NCBI GenBank assembly: GCA_043763155.1
Contig: JAYULW010000116.1
Span: 1 to 21,845, forward strand
DNA length: 21,845 bases
Direction: 5' to 3'
DNA from: JANYBV01 sp043763155
GTDB taxonomy: Bacteria > Pseudomonadota > Alphaproteobacteria > Rickettsiales > SXRF01
The stretch's first letter is position 1, and the number at the start of each line of letters is the position of its first letter. The notes beneath the pieces are model-generated. The model made no database searches. It was not told the DNA's origin and saw only the letters and a program-made list of their open reading frames with translations. The translations under genes and the position numbers were made by a program. This document shows, piece after piece, positions 1 through 7,848 of the stretch.

Positions 1-51
1 GGCGTGTTTTAAAGGCGTTTGGTGCGCAGATTCCACCCTACTTAAGTTTTT

Positions 52-1194
52 TTATTGAGATTCAGCGCCTTGCTGCTTCTGGAGAGCGTTTTTCTCATAT
101 TCAAGGATGACGGGGGCCAGATTATCGGCCGCCATACGATGCGTTAAAGGGCGCCAGTGAATATCGTCGGGCAATGTATTTTCCGGACTGGGCTTAAAAC
201 CGGGGATGGTAACCATAGGCACGTTCAGCTCCAGCGCCTGCTGGCGCAGATACCGCAGGGGGGCTGCCTCATCGGGCATGGGGGGGATGCTTGCAAAATC
301 GGGCTGCGAGGGCGCGGCAAACAGCACCAGCGGGATATGGGCGGCGGCAAGCTTGTCGCGAATGGCCTGCAGCAGGAGCTTATTGATCTTTAGCACTTCA
401 GTGACGGTTGCGTTTTCCTCGTGGTACCTAAGCATTTCCATGCTGAAAGCGAAATTGCCCATGGGCGGGCCGCCGACCTTGAACTTGCCGAAAAGAAAGG
501 TGGAAAGCTCTGGGAAGCGGTCGTGGATGGTGAAGTAAAACAAGCGGAACAGCGGATAGCGGGCGGGCCAGGGGTCGCGGTAGAAGGTGGAGTCGGTGTA
601 GTCGGGCACAGGCTCGCCCATGATCCTGATATGGTCGTCGCCGTCCAGCTCAGCGTAGGGGCGGAAAAGATCGCCGCTTTGGTTATGCACGTTATCCATG
701 AAATCATTATAGAGCGTGAAGGTGTAGATGACGAGGTCGGGCTGGGACTGGATGACGCGGTCGAGGTCGAGCAGGGTCTGCACCGGGCCGTAGCCAATCA
801 CGCCATAATTCAGCACGTCCACGTTAAGGTCGTTTTCGAGCAGGTCGGTGAAGCGCAAGCCCTCCTGGACCACCGCGCCCTGCACGAGGGAATCGCCCAG
901 GACAGCAACACGGTAGCGCGTTTTTGGCCCCAGCTCATGGTAGCGCATGCCCTGGCTGTTGATATGGACCAGCACGTCTATGCCGCTGTCGGTGAAGTGG
1001 CCAACCGTGTTGGGGCGGTTTGCCCAACCCAGCTTTGGGTCATACCCCATAAAGCGGTGGCGGGTTCCCGAATAGCGCAGCTCCTGATTCAGAGGCTCGA
1101 ACCACGCATACACGGCGTTTACAACGACCAATGTGACCGCAAGGCTGGTGATGGCTGCAAAAATGTTGCGCAAAATAGTGTATGGTTTTGTCAT
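52..1194 (-). CDS. Membrane-anchored SGNH/GDSL-family hydrolase
   Basis: This 380-residue protein carries the SGNH esterase/acyl-transferase signature. Block I is LGDSLVQG with the likely nucleophile Ser102. A block II-like glycine lies in GVIGYG (about 131-136), a block III-like Asn163 in TLYNDF, and the C-terminal DDIH gives the Asp/His pair (His346). One N-terminal hydrophobic segment (about 11-31) should anchor it in the inner membrane with the catalytic domain in the periplasm. It is the last gene of a minus-strand run: its ATG lies 1 nt after the stop of the upstream GT-C gene, with a GGAA ribosome-binding sequence just before it. By family, such proteins deacetylate or acylate polysaccharides and envelope glycans. 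Its position after three glycosyltransferases suggests it edits the same glycan. The substrate cannot be read from the sequence. No clear terminator lies in bases 1-51. Confidence 0.8.
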   Translation of the reverse strand: MTKPYTILRNIFAAITSLAVTLVVVNAVYAWFEPLNQELRYSGTRHRFMGYDPKLGWANRPNTVGHFTDSGIDVLVHINSQGMRYHELGPKTRYRVAVLGDSLVQGAVVQEGLRFTDLLENDLNVDVLNYGVIGYGPVQTLLDLDRVIQSQPDLVIYTFTLYNDFMDNVHNQSGDLFRPYAELDGDDHIRIMGEPVPDYTDSTFYRDPWPARYPLFRLFYFTIHDRFPELSTFLFGKFKVGGPPMGNFAFSMEMLRYHEENATVTEVLKINKLLLQAIRDKLAAAHIPLVLFAAPSQPDFASIPPMPDEAAPLRYLRQQALELNVPMVTIPGFKPSPENTLPDDIHWRPLTHRMAADNLAPVILEYEKNALQKQQGAESQ

Positions 1195-1195
1195 A

Positions 1196-2893
1196 TTATT
1201 TCCAACGCGGGTCCATTTGGGCGATATAGCGCCTTAAAAATACATCATATTGCCCCGTGTTGAAGCCGATAATGGTTTGCAGGCGTTCGGGGTCCCACAA
1301 ATCGCCGGAGGTGACAAGGCGCAGCTTGTCGTAATATTTGCCAAGGCTTTGCTGCATTTTGGAGGTATCGCCGTTTCGGTGCGCGAGCTGGTAGCCGGTG
1401 GGGATCTGGCGGGTGAAATGCCCGATATGCCAGCGCCAGTGGGTGGCGGGCAGCCTTGCCAGCAGCGGGTCGCACAGGCCCACGGTATCAATGGTGATTT
1501 TGTGCGGGCCTGCGATATAGCCCCACACGCCGATATAGCTGCTGACGACGAGCTGGTTGGTGTATTCGTTGCCCTCGGTGCCGTCGGCCACGCCTTCGGT
1601 GGGGGCGGAGGTGTATTTGGCGCCGATCACGTTGAAGCGCATGATTTTGCGCAGGCGGGCGACGGAGCTGAAATTGCCTTCAAAGAAATTGTCAATGAAG
1701 CCGCCGTCTATGAACAGGCCCTGACGGCCATTATAATAGGCGCGCTCGTCGTAGATGGCGTAGGCGGGGATGTAGCGGTGGCCGTGGATGTTTTGTTCCT
1801 GAATGCGGTACAGGTTGCAGTTGAACACGCCCAGCAGCCCTATCACCCATAAGGGCACGCGGTGCAAAAGCACATACATGGCCGTCATGCACACGTAAAA
1901 GGGCGTTACGAAAAAGCGCCCGGCCATGAAGTCGCCGCCCACGCGCACGACATAGACGATGTGCAGCGCCACGCCCAAGAGCATCATGGGGATGATCCAT
2001 GGCGAGAGGGTAGCGGGAGCGGCGGCGGGCGCTTTGTTGGCGCGCTCACCGACATAGCAGGCGAACGTGTATACGCCGCAGACCATCGCGGCCACGATGA
2101 ACAGGTAGCCGTAGCGGTCGAAGTCGTAGAAATTATCGAGATAGTGGTAGCCCTGCTGGGTGTATTCGCTTTGGCGGAAGCCGGTGTTGAGCTTGGCGTA
2201 TTTGGTGTTGGGGAACATGAAGCCGTAATAAAACAGGCTAAAACCCAGCCAGCCCCATAGCGGCGACGTGGCCGCCACGTAGCGCCAGAATTTCAGGCGT
2301 GGGGGGCGGCTTTCCCAGCATAAGAATACCAGCGCCGGGCCAAGGATCACCGCGAGGTCGAGGCGGGTAATCAGCAGCAGGCTGGCCAGCAGCCAAAGAC
2401 GTGCGAGCTTAGCGGGCGCATTGATCATGCAGTACCAGAACAGCGCCATGAGCAGCAGGGTCAGGGGTTCTTCCAGCCCGTTGATGATGTGGTTCCTGTA
2501 GCTGCGGCAAATAAACAGCGGCGCGAGGATGAGTATGATTTTGTGCCATGGGGTGCAGGGCACGGTGCGCATGGTGATGATGACGGCGATGGTGGCCAGC
2601 ACCATGGACAGGCCCATCGTGCCGATGAAGATGTTGTGGTAGACCATGTAGAGCGGGATGTGCAGCAGCATCCATAGCGGGTGGGTGAAGACCTGCACGC
2701 GCTCGTCGGGGTTCCAGCGCAGGCCGAGGCCGTTTGCGGCGTTGTCTACCACGCGGAAGGTGATGTAGGCATCGTCGGACACCCACGCGAAGCTTGCTAC
2801 GAAGAAAAACACATACACGCAGGCGGCAGTGAAGAAGGCATAGGTTGCGATCTGGCGTGCGGTTTGCGGGGCGATGCGCAGCTTCCTGATCAT
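1196..2893 (-). CDS. GT-C fold glycosyltransferase-like membrane protein, paralogue 1 (AftB/LphB-like)
   Basis: This 565-residue polytopic membrane protein has a first transmembrane helix at about 17-38, followed at once by an Asp-Asp pair (D40, D41) in VSDDAYITFRVV. That is the usual GT-C position for the catalytic or metal-binding acidic pair in the first periplasmic loop. Further hallmarks are LRWNPDERVQVFTHPLWM, FPNTKYAKLNTG and VGGDFMAGRF. A C-terminal soluble part contains DPLLARLP and WRIGHFTR. The overall pattern recalls mycobacterial AftB and Legionella LphB-like proteins, which use polyprenyl-phosphate sugar donors on the outer face of the membrane. Its ATG overlaps the stop of paralogue 2 by 4 nt (ATGA) with no strong Shine-Dalgarno sequence, so translation is probably coupled. 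Donor sugar and acceptor are unknown. Confidence 0.8.
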   Translation of the reverse strand: MIRKLRIAPQTARQIATYAFFTAACVYVFFFVASFAWVSDDAYITFRVVDNAANGLGLRWNPDERVQVFTHPLWMLLHIPLYMVYHNIFIGTMGLSMVLATIAVIITMRTVPCTPWHKIILILAPLFICRSYRNHIINGLEEPLTLLLMALFWYCMINAPAKLARLWLLASLLLITRLDLAVILGPALVFLCWESRPPRLKFWRYVAATSPLWGWLGFSLFYYGFMFPNTKYAKLNTGFRQSEYTQQGYHYLDNFYDFDRYGYLFIVAAMVCGVYTFACYVGERANKAPAAAPATLSPWIIPMMLLGVALHIVYVVRVGGDFMAGRFFVTPFYVCMTAMYVLLHRVPLWVIGLLGVFNCNLYRIQEQNIHGHRYIPAYAIYDERAYYNGRQGLFIDGGFIDNFFEGNFSSVARLRKIMRFNVIGAKYTSAPTEGVADGTEGNEYTNQLVVSSYIGVWGYIAGPHKITIDTVGLCDPLLARLPATHWRWHIGHFTRQIPTGYQLAHRNGDTSKMQQSLGKYYDKLRLVTSGDLWDPERLQTIIGFNTGQYDVFLRRYIAQMDPRWK

Positions 2894-4398
2894 GGGTGCA
2901 GCTTGCCTAACTGAAAGTCGAGAATGGTGCGCAGGCGGTCTTCATCTATGAGCGGGGCGGACGTGACGCGGCGCAGGGCTTCGTAATAGCTGCGCAGCGG
3001 TTCTTCCATGGCGGAGGTATCGCCGGTCTGGCGGGCTTGCAGGTAGCCTGCGGGCGCTACACGCTCGAAATGGCCGATGCGCCATACTTTGGGGTCGGGG
3101 ATGGGCAGCCGCGCCAGTAGCGGGTCGGACAGCGCGTTATCGTCAATGATGGTGAGCTGGGGACCTGCGTAAAAGCCATATACGCCCGTGTAGCTGAATT
3201 CGATGACGCCGTTGGTGGCTTCCTGCGATGCGGCTTCGCCCTTATCGCGCAGTGCGCTTATGACTTCGGTGCGGGGAATAAAGCTGCCGGGGGGGAAGAG
3301 CGCGTTGCCGGTTTTGTAGTATTCGCGTTCGTCGGCGATGCCGTGATGGGACATGATGGCATCAATATCGCGCGGGACATACGTGCCCAGATGCACGATG
3401 GCGGCAACGCCCATGAGGCAGGCCAGCACGCGCATGTGCGCGGGCGCAAGTTTACCGCCAAGCTGCGCCAGCAACAGGATAGACATGAAGACGGGCGCGG
3501 CAAGGAAGCGCCCCAGCATAAAGTCGCCGCCGACGACCATGACGTAGGAGATGTATAATATAATGCCGAAGGCGTTCAGGGTTGCCAGTTCGCAGACGGG
3601 TTTTTTGAGCAGGATGAGCGCGCAGACAGTCACCAGCACGCCCACGCCCAGCAGGGCGGAGAATATATCGTAGCTGGCGAAATCGCGCACATAGTATGCG
3701 CCTTGCGTCAGGTAATCGTGGAAATCAACGCCGGTATTGAGCTTGGCGTATTTGGTGTTGGGAAACAGGAAACCGTAATACAACAGGCTGAAGCCAAACC
3801 ATGCGGCCAGCGGCCATGCCGCAAGCAGCGCGCGCCCCCTGCCCCGCCCGCTTTTGAACACATGCAGCAGCGGCAGCGCCAGCAACACGGCAGTATCCAG
3901 CCGGGCGAGCATGGCGAGGCTTGCGATGAAGGTCAGGCGCGTTTTGCGCTGCCGGGTGAGCAGCTCGCGCCAGAACATGGCCAGCAGGAATATCACCATG
4001 GGGGCTTCGAGGCCGCTTACCAAATGGTCGTGAAGGGTTTTAGACAGGGCGAACGGCAGCACGAGCAGCACCAGCTTGTGCGAAGGGCTTGCGGGCAGTG
4101 TGAGCAGCTTCCACAGCGCAAGCATGGACAGCAGCAACGAGAAGCCGATGGTGACAAGGAAGATATTGCCAAAGGCGGCATAGAGCGGGATATGCGCCAG
4201 CATCCATAGCGGGTGGGTGTAGACCTGCACGCGTTCGTCGGGGTTCCAGCGCAGGCCGTAGCCATGCACCGCATTATAGACCACGCGGAAGGTGATGAAG
4301 GCGTCGTCGGCAACCCATGCGTTGCTGAGCAACATGACGAACGCGGCTACGCAACTAAGCACCAGCGCGATTTGTATTTTTTTGGGTGCGGCTGTCAT
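2890..4398 (-). CDS. GT-C fold glycosyltransferase-like membrane protein, paralogue 2
   Basis: This is the middle copy of three tandem paralogues. I start it at the internal ATG at 4398 (502 residues, beginning MTAAPKK). That ATG lies 2 nt after the upstream stop and has GAGGA 6 nt before it, whereas a longer reading from 4455 only adds a charged stretch overlapping the upstream gene. After the first hydrophobic helix come Asp31-Asp32 in VADDAFITFRVV, then LRWNPDERVQVYTHPLWM, FPNTKYAKLNTG, VGGDFMLGRF and the C-terminal DPLLARLP and WRIGHFER. The region after the VGGDF motif is shorter than in the other two copies. Function by family: transfer of a sugar from a lipid-linked donor on the periplasmic side. 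It overlaps paralogue 1 by 4 nt. Specificity is unknown. Confidence 0.8.
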   Translation of the reverse strand: MTAAPKKIQIALVLSCVAAFVMLLSNAWVADDAFITFRVVYNAVHGYGLRWNPDERVQVYTHPLWMLAHIPLYAAFGNIFLVTIGFSLLLSMLALWKLLTLPASPSHKLVLLVLPFALSKTLHDHLVSGLEAPMVIFLLAMFWRELLTRQRKTRLTFIASLAMLARLDTAVLLALPLLHVFKSGRGRGRALLAAWPLAAWFGFSLLYYGFLFPNTKYAKLNTGVDFHDYLTQGAYYVRDFASYDIFSALLGVGVLVTVCALILLKKPVCELATLNAFGIILYISYVMVVGGDFMLGRFLAAPVFMSILLLAQLGGKLAPAHMRVLACLMGVAAIVHLGTYVPRDIDAIMSHHGIADEREYYKTGNALFPPGSFIPRTEVISALRDKGEAASQEATNGVIEFSYTGVYGFYAGPQLTIIDDNALSDPLLARLPIPDPKVWRIGHFERVAPAGYLQARQTGDTSAMEEPLRSYYEALRRVTSAPLIDEDRLRTILDFQLGKLHP

Positions 4399-4400
4399 GG

Positions 4401-6014
4401 CTATTCCTCGGGGGGAGAATCTTTTTGCAGATTCTCCAGATATTGGTCGCGCCAATGGTCGTAGGCGCCCAGGTTAAACCAAAAAATAGCCTCTAGCCGG
4501 TCCGGGTCGGTCAGTACCCCGCTGGTGATCAGGCGCAGCTTATCGTAATACTGGCGCAAGCCGTCGGGCATCTGGGAGCTGTCTTCCCAGTAGCGGGCGT
4601 TTAGGTAGCCTTCGGGTATGGCGCGGCTGAAATGGCCGATGCGCCACCAATGCTGTGTCGCGCCCGCGATAGGCAGCCGCGCAAGCAACGGATCGGACAG
4701 CGCGTTATCATCAATTACGATCACTATGGGGTTTGCGTAATAGCCGAACATGCCTACCGAGTCGTATTCCACGGCGTAATTACCCTTCCAGCCGTCGTTA
4801 GGGTCATAGGCGTGATAGCCTAACATAGCCATATATTGATACGTGTCGTTGCGGACCCATGATTCGGTGTCGTTGAAAAGGCCGAGGTCGTACCAATAAT
4901 ACATGCGCTCGTTGATGATGCCGTCACTAATCTCGCGGATGACGGCGTTGTCGGGGTCGAAGTAATAGGATTGCAGGCCTGCCATTAGCGCCAGCACATA
5001 GGCGAAGTGGCCGAGGAAGCGCAAGGAGTAGCCGCCGAGGTTCAGATAGAGAAGCAACAGGCTCAGGTAAAATGACGACACATAAAACCGCCCGGACATG
5101 AAATCGCCGCCAACATAGGTGATATAGGCCAGGTCACAGGCGATGCCCAGGCCCATCAGCAGCGTGATACCGCGGTAAGGGGTTTGTTTGCGCCTGAGCA
5201 GTATTACAGCCGTACAGATTAAAGCCGAGGTGATGATGACGGCGGCGCTCCAGTCGTAGCGCCACAGGTTTGCCACATAATGCAGGCCCTGCTTCACATA
5301 GGCGACCGAGGGGATGCCGGTGTTGAGCTTGGCGTATTTGGTGTTGGGAAAAATGAAGCCGTAATAAAACAGGCAAAACCCAAACCACGCCCAAAGCGGT
5401 GCAAAGGCTGCAATGCTTTGGCGCAGGAAATGCGGGCGGCGGCGCTGCGTGCAGGCAATCCACACCAGCGAAGGCAGCAGCAGCACCATGTTATCAAACC
5501 GGGAAAGCAGGCACAGCGAGGCGATGAAGAATAGGCGTGTGCCGCGCTCAGGCGTTTTCAGCAAGGTGGTGAAAAACCAGCCCAGCAGGCATAGGGTTAA
5601 GGGGTTTTCCAGCCCGCAACTAACGAAATCATGGATGACGCAGCAAAGCGACAGCGGCATGAGCAGCAGCACGGTGCGGTGCAGGTAACTGCTATCGCGC
5701 GCGCGAAAAAGGAACTGCGCAGCGGGCAAGGCCGTCAGCACCGATAACATCAGGGAGCTGTAAAACACGTTGCCGCTGATGAAATAGGCGGGGATTTCCA
5801 TCAGCATCCAGAGCGGATGGCTGTAGACCTGCACGCGCTCGTCAATATTCCAGCGCAGGCCGTAGCCGTTCAGGAACTGGGCCACCACGCGGAAGGTGAT
5901 GAAGGCGTCGTCGGCTACCCAGCTAAAGGAAAAGACCCATACAAAGCAGGTGAGGCATAGCAGGGAGAAAGCATATGTTGGCAGGTTACGGCGAAGTCGC
6001 TCTGCCAGCGGCAT
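4401..6014 (-). CDS. GT-C fold glycosyltransferase-like membrane protein, paralogue 3
   Basis: This 537-residue polytopic membrane protein is first in transcription order of the three GT-C paralogues. The N-terminal helix (about 13-33) is followed by Asp35-Asp36 in VADDAFITFRVV, then LRWNIDERVQVYSHPLWM, FPNTKYAKLNTG and VGGDFMSGRF. The C-terminal soluble region has DNALSDPLLARLP and WRIGHFSR. It differs from paralogues 1 and 2 by an Ile in place of Pro in the NPDER motif and by a tyrosine-rich segment around 365-395. Its ATG overlaps the stop of the peptidase gene by 1 nt, so it is translated in the same operon. As with its neighbours, a role in adding sugars to an envelope polymer from a polyprenyl-linked donor is a family-based inference; the glycan is unknown. 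Confidence 0.8.
   Translation of the reverse strand: MPLAERLRRNLPTYAFSLLCLTCFVWVFSFSWVADDAFITFRVVAQFLNGYGLRWNIDERVQVYSHPLWMLMEIPAYFISGNVFYSSLMLSVLTALPAAQFLFRARDSSYLHRTVLLLMPLSLCCVIHDFVSCGLENPLTLCLLGWFFTTLLKTPERGTRLFFIASLCLLSRFDNMVLLLPSLVWIACTQRRRPHFLRQSIAAFAPLWAWFGFCLFYYGFIFPNTKYAKLNTGIPSVAYVKQGLHYVANLWRYDWSAAVIITSALICTAVILLRRKQTPYRGITLLMGLGIACDLAYITYVGGDFMSGRFYVSSFYLSLLLLYLNLGGYSLRFLGHFAYVLALMAGLQSYYFDPDNAVIREISDGIINERMYYWYDLGLFNDTESWVRNDTYQYMAMLGYHAYDPNDGWKGNYAVEYDSVGMFGYYANPIVIVIDDNALSDPLLARLPIAGATQHWWRIGHFSRAIPEGYLNARYWEDSSQMPDGLRQYYDKLRLITSGVLTDPDRLEAIFWFNLGAYDHWRDQYLENLQKDSPPEE
4405..4409 (-). promoter_or_regulatory. Ribosome-binding site that decides the start of GT-C paralogue 2
   Basis: On the minus strand this reads GAGGA, six bases before the ATG at 4398. 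It supports that ATG over the upstream in-frame ATG at 4455. Confidence 0.6.
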
Positions 6015-7837
6015 CAGGCCAGCTCGTCAATGAATTCAGCAATGATGTCGAGGCCGCCCTGCCAGAAGTCCGGTTTGCTTGCGTCGAGGCCAAAGGGTTT
6101 CAGCAATTCCTTGTGGCGCAGCGTGCCACCGGCTTCAAGCATGGTCAGGTATTTTATCTCGAAGGCGGGGTTCGCGCCGTTCTTTGCGCCTTTTTCATAA
6201 ACGGAATAGAGCGAGTTCACGAGGCAATCGCCGAAGGCATACGCATACACGTAAAACGGCGAGTGGATGAAGTGCGGGATGTACATCCAGAAATGCTTGT
6301 AGTCGCCGTGCAGCTTAATGGCAGGGCCAAGGCTTTCGCCCTGCACATCCAGCCAGATCTGGCCGATGGCGTCCGATGTCAGTTCGGTTTTGCGGCGCTC
6401 GGCATGCACGCGCTTTTCAAAATCGCAGAAGGCGATCTGGCGCACCACGGTGTTGAGCATGTCTTCCACTTTAGCGGCGATGAGGCGCTTCCTGCGCTTT
6501 TCATCTTTTTCGCGGCGGATCATTTCGCGGAAGGTGAGTTGCTCGCCGAAGACGGAGGCGGTTTCAGCCAGCGTGAGCGGTGTGTCGGATTGCAGGGTTC
6601 CCTGCTTGGCGGCCAGCACCTGATGTACGCCGTGGCCCAGTTCGTGGGCCAGCGTCATCACGTCGCGGGACTTGCCCTGAAAGTTCACCAGCAGGTACGG
6701 ATGCACCGACGGCACGGTGGGGTGGGCGAATGCGCCGGGGGATTTGCCGGGGGTGACGGCAGCGTCAATCCACGGTTTGTCGAAGAAGGTTTTGCCGTGT
6801 GCGGCAAGGGTGGGCGAGAAATGGTTGTAGGCGGTGAGTACCAGTTCCTTGGCTTCGTTCCATGTGTAGGGGCGGTCGGTGTCGCCGGGGAGCGGGGCGT
6901 TGCGGTCCCAGTAATCGAGCTGTTTTACGCCGAAGAGCTTTGCTTTCAGCTTGTAGTAACGATGCGAAAGCTGGGGGTAGCTTTGTTTTACGGCCGTGAG
7001 CAGCGCATCCACCACATCGTCTTCGATGTAGTTGCTGATGTTGCGCGAGGAGATGGGTTGCTTGAAGCCGCGCCAGTTGTCTTCGATCTCTTTGTCTTTG
7101 GCGAGGGTGTTGGTGATCAGGGTAAAGAGGCCTGCGTTTTCGCCCAGCACCTGCCCGATGGAAAGGGCTGCGGCTTTGCGCTTTTCTGGCTCCTTGGACG
7201 ACATGAGGTTGAAGGCTTCGGCGGAGGTGAGTTTTTCCTTGCCCATGGGGAATTTGAGGCCCGCGATGGATTCGTCGAACAGGCGGGTCCATGCGGCGCG
7301 GCCTGCGATTGCTTTTTCCAGCAGCAGTTTTTCCGCTTCGTCGGAAAGCTGGAAGGGCTTGTACGCGCGCACGTCGCGGATCCACGGCTCATACACCTTG
7401 AGGACGGGGGTTTTGAGCATGGTGGCGATTTTTTTGTCGTCGAGCTTGTTGATGGCAAGGCCGAAGAACAAAATACGCGAGGCCAGCAGGGTCAGTTTTT
7501 CCTGCGTGTTCTGGTAGAAGCGCGCGATGCTTGGGTCGCTCATGTTTTTGGCAAACAACAGCTGCGCGTAGCTGCCGAGCTTGCCAAACAATTCCTGAAT
7601 CACTTCATAGTCGCGGATGGCGGTGGCGAGGCTTGCCGCATCCAGCTTTTCGACTTTGGTGTCGTAGGATTTGCAGAAAGCATCGCACAATTTATCCATG
7701 CGCTTCAGGTCGCGGGCAATTTCGGGGGCTTCCTGCGAAGCGTAGAAATCGCGCAAGTCCCATTCGGGCAGCTTGCCCAGATTGGGTTTTGCGGGTGCGG
7801 CTTTAGCGGTGGTTTTTTTGGCGGCTTTGCTGCTCAT
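6014..7837 (-). CDS. pepF: M3-family zinc metallopeptidase (oligoendopeptidase F type)
   Basis: This protein of about 607 residues carries the HELGH zinc motif of the M3 thimet oligopeptidase/PepF family near residue 398, with a downstream glutamate ligand in LAETASVFGE. Length and the C-terminal tyrosine-rich substrate-binding region (HSPFYVYAYAFG) fit oligoendopeptidase F. No signal peptide is visible, so it is probably cytoplasmic and cleaves short peptides. The N-terminal 20 residues are Ala/Lys-rich and low in complexity. Two ATGs lie two codons apart. AAGGA sits directly against the first (7843) but six bases before the second (7837), so I choose the second. It lies 9 nt after the stop of the upstream unknown gene and overlaps the next GT-C gene by 1 nt. 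A link between peptide degradation and the glycosyltransferases is not obvious. Confidence 0.9.
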   Translation of the reverse strand: MSSKAAKKTTAKAAPAKPNLGKLPEWDLRDFYASQEAPEIARDLKRMDKLCDAFCKSYDTKVEKLDAASLATAIRDYEVIQELFGKLGSYAQLLFAKNMSDPSIARFYQNTQEKLTLLASRILFFGLAINKLDDKKIATMLKTPVLKVYEPWIRDVRAYKPFQLSDEAEKLLLEKAIAGRAAWTRLFDESIAGLKFPMGKEKLTSAEAFNLMSSKEPEKRKAAALSIGQVLGENAGLFTLITNTLAKDKEIEDNWRGFKQPISSRNISNYIEDDVVDALLTAVKQSYPQLSHRYYKLKAKLFGVKQLDYWDRNAPLPGDTDRPYTWNEAKELVLTAYNHFSPTLAAHGKTFFDKPWIDAAVTPGKSPGAFAHPTVPSVHPYLLVNFQGKSRDVMTLAHELGHGVHQVLAAKQGTLQSDTPLTLAETASVFGEQLTFREMIRREKDEKRRKRLIAAKVEDMLNTVVRQIAFCDFEKRVHAERRKTELTSDAIGQIWLDVQGESLGPAIKLHGDYKHFWMYIPHFIHSPFYVYAYAFGDCLVNSLYSVYEKGAKNGANPAFEIKYLTMLEAGGTLRHKELLKPFGLDASKPDFWQGGLDIIAEFIDELA

Positions 7838-7843
7838 GGGCAT

Positions 7844-7848
7844 TCCTT
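7844..7848 (-). promoter_or_regulatory. Ribosome-binding site that decides the pepF start
   Basis: AAGGA on the minus strand abuts the ATG at 7843 with no spacer but lies six bases before the ATG at 7837. Normal spacing favours the latter. Confidence 0.55.

Noticed and set aside
421..1263. A 280-codon open frame on the plus strand
   Set aside because: It is antisense to the SGNH hydrolase gene, whose catalytic motifs are intact. The plus-strand translation shows no domain and is a codon-bias shadow.
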